A stretch of DNA of 64,000 bases from Anaspis maculata (lineage: Eukaryota > Arthropoda > Insecta > Coleoptera > Scraptiidae), in assembly GCA_949128115.1 (NCBI GenBank), contig OX421962.1, positions 39,517,745 to 39,581,744 of the forward strand, in the 5' to 3' direction. Below, piece by piece: positions 21,559 to 31,929 of the stretch (positions are counted from its first letter, which is position 1; each line of letters begins with the position of its first letter). The translations under genes were made by a program, and so were the position numbers. The notes under the pieces are model-generated. The model saw nothing but the letters and a program-made list of their open reading frames with translations. It was not told the origin of the DNA and made no database searches.

Positions 21559-22345
21559 ACACCGGCGTGTAAAATTACCGTAACACCAAAATTTTGCCAC
21601 ACTTTTGAAGTCGTTTTTTTCAAACCTATTGAAGAGGAGGAATGTGTCCATTGCTCTTGTTTTTTCTCGTCACAAAGTTGAACCGGATGGTGCCGGTGTG
21701 GCATCATTAGTGTCGATCTTTTCGATATCTTAGAAGCCCCCTAAGCCCTGTATAGAGAGTACCGGCAAAGGTATAAAATGGCAATTCAAGGCAAACTGTA
21801 CCTACCTTTATCTTTTCTTCCTTCTTTCTTTTGTTTGCCTAGAATTGCCATTTTATACCTTTGCCGGTACTCTCTACAGGGGGCTTCTAAGATATCGGAA
21901 GGATCGACACTAATGATGCCACACCCGGTACATATAGCCTAAAATTGAGGGGATGAAGATTTTTGTAAACGGGCACCATCCGGTGCAACTTGTGACGATA
22001 ATTACAAGAGCAATGGACACGGATTCCTCCTCTTGAATAGTGACTAACCCTAAAAAAAAAATGGTTCTTCATTAAAAATTGACTAATGAAATTGAACAAA
22101 AACAGGAATGTTGAGAAAAGACCAGGGTACAGTTGGCCATGCACCGTGATTTTTTACTGTGGCTGGTACTCTCCATGCGAGGCTCCAAAAATTTGGGAAA
22201 AAACACAACACCAATGTCACACCCGGTATATAGCCGTGATCGACTTTTTCAGATTATTTCTCAAATCAGACGAACGGTTCGAAAAAACCGACCTCGAAGT
22301 TATTACAAAATTTTGAAGTTGCGCTAATTTTGCACGCCAGTGTAG
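21559..22345. mobile_element. 0.8-kb foldback element
   Basis: The outer ends are CACCGGCGTGTAAAATTA (from about 21559) and its near-complement ending at about 22345. Inner arms are very similar: 21709-21796 and 21832-21912 pair through GATATCTTAGAAGCCCCC, AGAGAGTACCGGCAAAGG and AATTGCCATTTTATACC, with a 35-nt pyrimidine-rich loop. The right arm also contains extra material, including a second, degraded copy of the GGTACTCTCC...CACACCCGGTA block at 22160-22230, so it has been rearranged. No coding sequence was recognised. Confidence 0.8.
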
Positions 22346-24782
22346 GTACTTGGAACAATTATTCGACTGCGTTCTTTGAGGGAAATACCTGATTTATAAT
22401 TCCGACCGGACAACTGATGGCAGCACCATTCGTAACACCTTTCAAATAAGAAACCACCTCTGCCTTCTGCCAACTTCTTCTTCATGTCTTATTTCGTGCT
22501 TGATGCTCTCTCGCCCTTCAACTTGTTACGGAAATTCCGAAAGACACCTCGCGTGTGTCATAACGAGGCTCTCCCAGAGATGCTGGGAAAAATTAAGGGA
22601 GTCTGGAGAGCACCCTCCAGTGCAATGTCTCGACCGATGTTGAATCTGTAATACAATAAGCAAGCCACTGAAAGTTCTTGAGATGAGAGATGAGAAGGAA
22701 AGCGTGACGGGAAACGAAGGGTGGGAATCTTCGGCGTCCCCGCCACCCCACGCCCGAACTCCCTTCCGTGTTCCTTCCAAAACACCACTTGATATCTTTT
22801 CGAAGTTTGTACCTTATACCTACGCTTCGTGTTCGTGTTTTCCTTCAATCCGTATAAGGTTGTTATTACGCGAAGGACATTAGCGATGACAAAAAATCTG
22901 TAATTACGACCCAATTTAGCATAACAAGTCAAACATAACTAGCTGGACGGATGTGATTAACTCAAAAACTTACGCAAAGTAGACGGCGACTTTTCAGTGC
23001 TTAGGAGAGATATCCTAGACGACTCCGTTACCGAAGTCGAGACGATTTAACGTCTGCTATAATAATTGATTCTGATTTTTTTTTAATCTTACGTAACTCG
23101 CAGTGCTGGACGCAGTAATTTAATTTTTTTATCAAATGTGAATTACTTGTTTGGTTTCAATTTTGCAATAACGGTATGTATGACTAATGATTATTCTAAT
23201 CAGCCGATCCGTGTCTTATTGGGAATAATAAGTGAAATTTGAAGTTGTATTCCTTTGCAAGGTTTGAATGAATATTCCCAGCAGTCTCAGCTTCTGGAAA
23301 TGTGCACCACAACCGTTGGAAAGCAAGTCTAATTAGAATTTCACACGACAAGGTTAAATGATTTGGAAATTTGTCTCACGGCTAGGTATACATACTGTAA
23401 AACTATGAAGTGAAGAATCCAATTCTAAAGTTTTTAGTTTACGAGACCTATATAAACAGTAGCCCTGTGCCATCTACTTTCAATCAAATAGGTAATAATA
23501 GTTCCTCAATTCAATCTCTGCCTTCAGCTGGACAACCTGAAGAATCGTAAACGAAAAACTCAATAAAGTACAGGTATAGCCGAACACTTTGACTGAACGT
23601 GTTAATATGTAAAGATCAAATAAGATAGAAATCTACGTCCATACTTATGTCTGTAATTACTAATCAGTAATTATCTACTGCTTTTGCTTCCTATGCATAC
23701 GTATGGGTTATCATTCGCCCATATCTTCTTTCGTAATTGAGCTAACAGTTACATCTTTGCGGTTTCTAATGGTTTTTTCCTAATCACCCGTTAATAAACG
23801 TGCCGATATATCTACTACTGATAGAAAACATTAATTACTCCAATTAGTGACCTAAATTGATTCAACCTTTGTTAACTACCACTCACACTTTTGCGTATCT
23901 TTTTTAGGCAGTCTTCTTTCAAACAACTTTTCTAAATCAAACGCCCAAAGAAAGGCACAAATTATGCATTCACTATCATTCATACACAACAAACTTTAAT
24001 TAAAAACACACAATGTCTGAAACATTGATTAAGCTATAAATAGAACTCCAGGAGTTTACTGTTACTTTTATCGATTCTCAAGGGGAGAGGTCTTGTTATT
24101 GTTTTGAATGGAGTATATTTCGTGTATTTTTGAAGCGCTCGAAGCCATTGTTCGGCACAAGAACGTGGTTGCAATTCAAAAACTTCTATCTATAAAAATA
24201 ATTTTTATTCCGAGCACAAACATACAATGCCGGTGTTTAATTGAGTCTTCAGAAACACTAAACATTTTCGGAGGATTATCCACCGCGAGAAAATAACGAA
24301 AGTGCTTCTTGCGAACTTTATCGGCATTCTGATTGAACAGCAAGAAATAATTATTTACCTAGATATGGAAAGAGATTACGTTCGGTAATCGGTTTTTCAC
24401 TATTATACCTCTTCCAGATTCTCTGCTGCGGATGTGGGCTACGCAGAAACATTCCAATTTGGTGCGATGGGGTGGAAAAATAACTTGTTATACAGACGGT
24501 TTTTCACTTAGTATTCTCATAGAAGCTTGATGGATTTGTATATAAAGCATTCATGATCCATGTGATGCGCCAGTTGTGGCGCAGTTTTTCATGTTAGATA
24601 TTCTGGCTGAATCAACCGCGAATTTCACCAAGACGAGACCCTTGAAGTAAAATAATAGACTATGAACCTTCATCAAAGTGATAAATGAAAGTGTCTCAAT
24701 AAAAAGTTGTCGGTCTGAATTTTGAATAATAAAACTCATATAATGGTTACAAACGTCAGTTTGATAAATTTTTATTAAAACT
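22346..24782. other. Intronic sequence without recognised features
   Basis: AT-rich throughout. No inverted repeats, tandem repeats or protein-like segments were found beyond short incidental ORFs. Confidence 0.4.
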
Positions 24783-25080
24783 GAAACATGGGAGCTTTGT
24801 TCACCAATAGCTCAACGTAGGTGTGCTGTTCTTGAGCTCATTGATCGAATGAGGTCGGTTGGCGTATTCTCTTACAAACTTTAACAATCTTTTACAAACT
24901 CCCAGAAAAAAAATCTGGTGGCATTAGATCGCACGATCTTGCCAGCCAATTCATATCACTATGTTTGAAGATAACGCAAGCAGGAAACTGTCTACAGTAA
25001 GGCCATTGTTGATAACTTTGCTGTATGGCATGTAGTGCCGTCCTGTTGTGAGAATATATCCTTGAGATCTATATCCTTCA
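24783..25080 (-). pseudogene. Mariner-like DDE transposase relic (C-terminal part)
   Basis: The minus strand encodes, with frame breaks and stops, a segment reading DIFSQQDGTTCHTA. It is followed by a diverged NWL.RSCDL/MPPDFFFW-type box, WEFVKD, and then YANRPHSINELKN. This order matches the QQDGA.CH, WPPRSCDL.PLDYFLWG and vY..kP.ti.eLk.ni pattern of the catalytic C-terminus of mariner-type transposases common in insects. It is too short and interrupted to be active. It adjoins the tyrosine-recombinase relic at 25086 in the same orientation. Confidence 0.7.
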
Positions 25081-25085
25081 AGAGC

Positions 25086-25225
25086 CAATGTTGCTTTTAA
25101 CACTGAATACGTCGACCACAACGTTGAAGCTTTCGCTGTTTCAGATTTCTCTGAGAAAGAAGCCAGGACAACGTTCTCAGATGTTCTGTCGTTTTTCGAA
25201 ACAAGCCACTTTTTGAACGCACTGT
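25086..25225 (-). pseudogene. Tyrosine-recombinase-like (Crypton-type) N-terminal relic
   Basis: About 46 codons open on the minus strand, including KKWLVSKN, SENVVLASFSE and ASTLWSTYSVLKATL. This resembles the core-binding (SAM-like) N-terminal domain of the tyrosine-recombinase-like proteins that are multicopy in many insects, which typically carry W...KN, SENVLLAYF and STLW..YSMLK boxes. The catalytic R-H-R-Y part is missing. The frame runs into the mariner-like relic with no obvious boundary. Recognition is by motif memory, so the family call is moderate. Confidence 0.55.
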
Positions 25226-26130
25226 ACGGTTTTTTGTAAATTTAATTTATCCCAAATTCATTTTTGCCTATTGAATGAAAAGCAAAAGCAAAGATACCTA
25301 TGACTCTTCATATCCCACTAGATCTAATTGAATTGAAACTGGAAAATGTAAAATGATTTTTAGCGCAAGAAATAATATTGTACACAAAGTTAGAAAAGCG
25401 ATGGGTGGTGTAAAAAGAAGAATTTGTATATACATAGATCGGCGTAAAGCGAACCTATTTTCGATTTGCCGCTGCAGGACTCGTTTTAATCCACGCTGTT
25501 GTCTCTCGTCAATTCTAACCTAATTCTACGGACTGAAACAGGATTGAAACGGATCGAACGTGCGACCATAAAAAGCGCTTATGAGATGACTGAAGCCACT
25601 TTGGATCCTATCGAAAGCTTTGCTGCGATATAAACGTAGTCGCTTAACTCATTCGCTTGAACATCCATGCTTTGAACCACTTGTCGTGAGTCGCCTCTGA
25701 AGTTGGCTGCAGCGGTAATAAATAATGTTTATTATAAAGTCACAGGTACTGGAATTAGGTACACAATCATAAGAAACAGTAATTGGCATGCACCAGCTTC
25801 CAAGTTTCTCTTGGTATTATCATAGGTATTATTAATGTTCTATATTTAATACTCTAGGTATGTTGGTTGAGAAATATTGATATTATCAACGATTCAGCGA
25901 TGAATCGATTATACTAATGCTAATTGCTGGTAGTTAGCGAGCGTCAAGTACATAACTTATCACTTTTCTTTGTAATTTATGGCACTTTCTCCCGCATTAT
26001 TTCAGATGAATGTATATAAAACTGTATCAGTTGCCATTTCAAGAGGATTGTAAACGCCATCCTTTCATTTGTATCATAGCCCTACTTATTTTAATACGTC
26101 TTTAATTACGTTTTTTTTTTTTTGTTTCAG

Positions 26131-26174
26131 GTATGTTTCCAATACGTAGAGTTAATACGCAAATCGTGCGATTG
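26131..26174 (+). CDS. Putative second coding exon (44 nt)
   Basis: It is preceded by a 13-thymine run and GTTTCAG, an excellent polypyrimidine tract plus acceptor, and followed by gtaagc, a near-consensus donor. Entered in phase 0 (the phase in which exon 1 ends) it is open for 14 codons plus two bases and encodes VCFQYVELIRKSCD followed by a split codon TG|N (Trp or Cys). One other frame is open and one hits TAG. The segment could begin a helical domain, but I recognise no family. Later exons, which must lie further to the right or beyond the window, were not identified. Confidence 0.5.
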
Positions 26175-26933
26175 GTAAGCAATTTTCTCTCTTATTCCAA
26201 ACATTTCGCCGCTATCGTGAAAATGGCTCACGTGTTAAAAGCCTTTCATGTTTATAAGAATATAAATAATATATTCATCGTTGTAGTTTTTGTAACAGAG
26301 AAATGCATATGAATATAAAAATATGTAGTGATTTATAAACGCTTCGGCAAAAGTAAATCTTTTCGCGCGATATCGTGAAATTTTTGATAATATTCACACG
26401 AATGCATACGTAATTCCACAGCGCTGGATATAACGAAGATATCATCGGGCGGTGCACGAATTTCGTAAGGTTTTATGGTCGCTTTATCGTCAACAATGGC
26501 CTGGGGCCATTAATCATATTTTAATTTTCTTTATCGCTCCGAAAAAAAAGGCGATTATGAATAAACACGGTGGTGTGGCCGTTTAGAAGTTGGGAGACGA
26601 CGATTTTCCATGGTAACATCAGTTTCAAAGTCATGTATCAGGGTTTATCAAGCATTCACTTTGCGTTATTTCAATTTATAAGACGGCTCTTACTTTCGCT
26701 AGTAGGTCGGTAACTGGTGCATACTTGCCCGAGAGCCACCGCCTCGGAAATTTGATCACGGGCGTAGACCGGCTTTGCTACCAGCTATTAGCTAAATGTT
26801 ACTTTTCATTTGAACACCTTGTTTCGTAGTGGTTTACAAAACCATACAGGATCGGACCGGGGTCCTAAAAATTGGACCGCTGGTGTTATGTGCTATACAC
26901 AATTACACATATCACACATAAATCTATACTTCT

Positions 26934-28229
26934 ATACAGGTGTCTCAAAAGTATCGCATTCCGACTCTAGACGGTATATGGAATTCACTCAAGAACACAA
27001 GAATAATCGTAAAAAAAAAATTACGTTTATTTTAAAGATATGGCGGGGGGGGGGACTCCACCTCTGACTTTTTCCATTATTTAAAGTGATTTTTGGAAAC
27101 TGTAGATTAATCTGTATTTCTGTGGTTTATGACTCACCTTGTAGGTATCGTCAGCAGAAATTCAGTGCACACTCACTATAATCAATTTCACGGCTTTCTG
27201 CATTAGAGCAAGCTGTGGAAAAAATGGGTTGCGTTGGTACGAACGGCACATTGACGACTTGTTGGCAGCTATAGCTGTCTTCATGTGCAATTTTCAATGT
27301 GACATTGTCACCGTCTCGGAGAGTCATGTCTCGCGAAAGTGAAAATTTCTGAGAATATGCGAGGAATTGTTAGTTTTCTTTGAGTGATTTGTAGTGTGGA
27401 CGATAAGGGACATTGTCCTCACTGGTTGGTGGGCCTTCGCTAAGGCTGTATTAGGTTTAAAAAGGAAAAACCCACTGCCCAAGAGGCAACTTATTTTATG
27501 GAGTTGAACTGTATGGAGACGAGACAATTTGGGCGTGAGTAGGTAGGTACACTGTGTTGTCTGCCAGCATGTGTCTCCATCTTCATACTTTGCTTGCTGT
27601 TGCACTGGGCATAATACGTAGAGCTAGAGCTAGAGTAGGTACCTATAGTACTCACTACTCCAGTGATGTGCATCAGAAGCCTTTTGGGTGGTGGGCCTTT
27701 TCATCCGAGTAGTATCCCGCCGATCTTCGACATCATTCATTAGTAGCCGCCAGAAACCTAACAACCTTAGCGGAGACCCACCAACCAGTAAAGACAATGT
27801 CCCTTATCGTCCACACTCCAAGCACTCCCAAGACCCTCACGATTCCTGGCATATGTTCAAAAATTTTCACTTTCACATTAAAAATGTCACATTAAAAATT
27901 GCACGTGTAGACAACTGGCTGGCATCCCCTTGTCATCGTATCATTCGTACCAACACAACTCAATTTTTCCATAGCTTTCTCTAATGCAGAAATCCGTGAA
28001 ATTGATTATAGTTGATAATTTTTATTGATTAGTCTATCACATGGAGTTCCCAAAAATTACTTTGAATAACAAAAATAGTGAGGGGTAAAGTCTCAACTTT
28101 TGACCCCCCTCTATTTTTAAAAATAACGTCAATGATTTTTCTTAATATTTTTCTCGTTTCTTGAGTTGATTCCATATACCGCGCTGCTGGATTCGAAATA
28201 CGATACTTTTGAGACACCTGTATATCGCT
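26934..28229. mobile_element. 1.3-kb foldback element with about 480-525 bp arms
   Basis: The tips are ATACAGGTGTCTCAAAAGTA (26934) and its complement ending at 28225. The left arm (26934-27458) and right arm (27753-28229) pair in order through GGTATATGGAAT, AATCAATTTCACGG, TTCTGCATTAGAG, GTTGGTACGAA and GGACGATAAGGGACATTGTC; the inner part is especially well conserved. The loop is 27459-27752 with no recognised coding content. A second, partial tip (GGAATGCGATACTTTTGAG, 28240-28262) adjoins the right end. A solo arm of the same family is at 56122-56262. No transposase. Confidence 0.85.
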
Positions 28230-28272
28230 CTGGATTCTGGATTCGGAATGCGATACTTTTGAGAACCCTGTG

Positions 28273-31200
28273 TCCTGCATAGATATTTTCAATCTATGTA
28301 TTCATTTTTGGTCTGCGGGGGGCCCGGCATCCACCGAGTTTTGGGAGCCCTTTAATTAAAAATCTAGGCCGGGATCGCGGCGTATTAGCGGCCCTTGCCA
28401 GTCCGATGAAAAGGTGTTTAGGGCCTATAGGTGTGTTGCGCCCGAGGTGCATAAGAAGACATTCCAATATGAAACATAGGGTCAGGCTTGAAAATAATCG
28501 AGAAGGGTGTAAGGCCGTAGACCCAGTTCTGTTAATCACAGCCACATCTATGTTCTATGTGCGGTGTGCGGTCATGGTGCAGCGGTTTAGAATCTCGATC
28601 GTTTACCAGATTCTCCGCAATGTCTTCTTCGGTGTGCTTTTTTGTCGTGCACCGTGTCCGTCCGACGTGCTTCCTTTCTTGTAACCATTCCTCTCGTTTG
28701 CTTGTCTGTTTCAATTAACGCGTCCCATTTAAGTAGCCCCCAGACCTTTTCTCCAACTGATTTTGATCAACGCTGACCTGTTCGTGCTCGCATATAGGTA
28801 CCTTTTGCTATCTGGTGCATGTTCGTGAAACGCAAGTGAACAACACAAAAATGTAACTACAAAGTAAAACCATACAAAGTACCTACCTATTATTTGGAAT
28901 TAACTGCCGGCACGCAACAGTACAATATGGCCGAACAATATGGAATCAAAATTTGTTGTGTGCTTCAACAGCAGCGAGGAGCTTCAGAAAGGCTTCAAAA
29001 ATGCAGGTCAGAGCTTCTGAATTTTTCTATTTCCTTGTTCCTGATGGATAAGAATAAAGGGCCGCGAACTGAACATTTTAGAATCCACTGGCGCGGCGGA
29101 GGTAATCATTGCAACATGGTTTTGCATTATATTGTGAAATGTATAGTAAGTATGATGGTATGGTAAACCGAGATAAAAGCCCTCTGCGTGATCCGACAAT
29201 GACTGACCTCAAGTCTATTGTTACCGGAAAACCATTACAGTTTTTAATTGCGCCGACAACAATCGATGCAAAATAATAATAATGGAGCTTACTTAATTCA
29301 CTAATGAGCGCGCGGCTCATCGAAAAATTACGTTGCCTTCTTTAGATGTACCTCCCTAACCTACACACGTATTAATAATACGCTTTACCTAGGTACCTAA
29401 AATCTTGATATGGAAAACAATATGTGGGCATTCACTTCAAATGCGAACTGAAAACAATGCATTATCGTTAACCAAATGCGCGATAAATTGTGCATTGAAA
29501 TATACAGGGTGATGCTCTTTCGCTAGACTAGTAACGGCGCACTTATGGCAATCCACTTCCGATAGGCTGTTGCTAAGCAGCGTGACGTCACAAGTGCAGT
29601 ATCCTACTTATCGTGATCTCATCACAGGGCCCAGGTTGAATTCAGTCACTGAAGTACAGAGGGATTACATGGACGATAAAGTTCGCGATTTCGTCCGACA
29701 AGACTTGTACAACTGGCTCGCTGTTGTACAACGATGCTGTTGTTGCTTCTGATACGTTACTCTCATGTCGGCCTTGCCCATGCTTCGTTTTCATTCGCGC
29801 TAACGCTGCGAAACTTCAATTACTTTTTTCTCGTCCGATTTTTTTTTAAATTTTGTTTCAGCTGCACAGTTGATAATTTTATCTATTAAAGCAAAGGTCC
29901 ATACCAATAAAATCGTATTTTGTGATTCTTGCAGCGCGGTAAAAGGAATGGGATATTTTTCCTCGGATTTCCTAGACAACATCAAACATCAGAAGGTGAA
30001 GGGCATTTACATTATGCTAAATCTTCTCAAATGTCCTTTGCAGGTTGTTGAGAGGTGAGAGGAGATACTGCAATTCCAGTTCTTTTCTTTAATTGATGTA
30101 AATACCTACAGACCAGGGTAAAATTCCAATATTCCATGATTGAAGTGGACTTTCTATACAAAATGTCGATCGGAGACTCGCAAATTGTGGATTCAGTTGG
30201 ACTATAGCTGTGATCTGTTAGATAGGCGGGTTTTAAAAAAATCCTGCAATAAACTTGTTGGAGCTTTGCACAAAGCTCAAGCTTTATGGATTAACACTAC
30301 GTAGGCCAATCCTTTGCCCGCGTTGTGATCACGTGTTTCACGTGAACAAAAAGATGTGCCTAGATTGGCGCCATCAGGCTTCCGTGCAATTTACCAAAAT
30401 ACAATCCCATATAATACCTAGCTGCTGCAGTTTACGTGTTCCAAAGCGTTGTTTGAATTCGATAGTAAAAGTAACGTTACGTTGTTGTAGAGGATTGCTA
30501 TCAGCTGAATGAATAAAATTGGTATGTTGCTGGCGGTATCTCTCCATACAGATGTTTTATTTAATGTGTATCACTAACACCTGCAAGTTTGGCTGTTTAC
30601 AACTACCTAAAAGACCAACAATTTCACGCTAAACGAATGCATCTGCCTCTATGTGCAGTAATAATGTATACTAAACGTGGTGCAACTACATGGTTGTCTT
30701 TTATTTACTGGGTGTGAGAAGACAAGAGAAGAGCGTATCTTTGGTCGCGGTTTCAATAACAGTGAATGGAAAATACACTACATCTCCTCAGACCTAGAAT
30801 ATGGCATTATAGCTGCCATGGTACAGCTCCGATGTGCAGAGCGCGGTGAATAACATTCCACCGAGTCCTCACGTTTCAGAGTAGTTGGAGTAACTACCAT
30901 AGTAAGAGCTAATAAAGAGTAAGGAGGAGTGGGTGGTGTTATTATAAAATAACAACCATCGCCTACACACACACTCGCCTGATTAGATATTCCTAAATTA
31001 ATTGTGTTCTATATGGGTTCGGGTACAGCGAATAGACGATGATAAGGATTTGCAATGTATTGCTGAGAGCATATCTTGTTCGCGTTCCTGTTGATAGTTA
31101 ATGCTAATGTTATAGGCGAACACTGGAAGATGTAAGATGTAATTAGGTTATATTTGTACCTGACTGTTACAACGCATATTCCAAACGTCGCTCTGGATGG

Positions 31201-31850
31201 TTTCATCCAGGCCCTACAGCTAGGGGATTTATGTCGCATTATCTCACGCCTTGACGTACCTTCCTATAAAATTAGGTGATATTTTGATGAACAAGACACA
31301 AGATTTGAAGGTATATTTCAAAATATCAGTTACGAGACTTGAATGATAAGAGTGGTCGTTTAATTGATCACTAACCCCTTGTCGTGGAGTTTGTTTTAAG
31401 TACCGGGAGCATCTGTTATGGGTAGGTAGTACGTGGCAACAACCTGTCGTCTCACCTGGCCGCGCGCTGACAGCTGCATTGGAGCACATGGCCTTTATTC
31501 CTACCTTGGTGGTTGGTTCTTTACCAAATGGCGCGAGGTGTCTTGTGTGGGGTGCATTTAACTTTTTACCAACGTCTAGTCGTATTTCGAGACACATACG
31601 TCAAAGGTGATTGTGGTTGGTTAGTAAACCACTTTTTCACTAGAATAAGCAAAAACAGGGTCGTCCTCGTCTATCATAAGAAGGGCATAGTAGTATTAAT
31701 CAAATTATTCCAAAAGATTCCAACCAAATGTGTTCTTTTGCTATGTACTACAAATAGGTATGCAACCCATCCAGCGCGTGAGGGTTTTTGCACACCCGAA
31801 AACATCTAATTTTATTTTTCACAGGAATTCTTCCATGTCTGTAGTGTGTT
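28273..31850. other. Sequence without supported features
   Basis: A GC-rich patch (28310-28530, containing GGGGGGCCCGGC) and the tip-like string TATACAGGGTGATGC at about 29502 may be fragments of repeats. A possible exon-like segment (29935-29995, between TTGCAG and GGTGAAG) is weak, and no host exon is assigned. Confidence 0.35.
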
Positions 31851-31853
31851 TCT

Positions 31854-31914
31854 TAATAAATATCGATGTTTTTCATAGAGTAGTGTATAGACAGAAGAAC
31901 ATCGATATTTATTA
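31854..31914. ncRNA. Short perfect hairpin, pre-miRNA-sized
   Basis: TAATAAATATCGATGTT (31854-31870) is the exact reverse complement of 31898-31914, a 17-bp perfect stem with a 27-nt loop that can extend slightly inward. The size suits a microRNA-like precursor, but it is AT-rich and no homologue is recognised. It may equally be a chance or decayed palindrome. Confidence 0.3.
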
Positions 31915-31929
31915 TCTAATTTTATTCCC

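Larger units (their letters stand above)
2281..26130 (+). other. Putative first intron (about 23.9 kb)
   Basis: It runs from the consensus donor gtgagt after the first exon to a strong acceptor, a run of thymines followed by GTTTCAG, at 26130. Exon 1 ends in phase 0 and the next exon is open in the matching frame. The intron is filled with transposable elements, listed separately. Stretches without any recognised element are 2300-3410, 6400-9770, 10020-12460, 16365-17850, 18180-20490 and 22350-24780. Linkage of the two exons is an inference from phase and splice-site quality, not proven. Confidence 0.42.

Noticed and set aside
28570..28640. Possible tRNA-like head (GGTGCAGCGGTTTAG)
   Set aside because: No B-box follows at the expected spacing.
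29870..30058. Possible RNase H or exon-like segment (VFCDSCSAVKGM)
   Set aside because: A single short D-S-SA string without neighbouring RNase H motifs, and the possible splice signals around it are weak.
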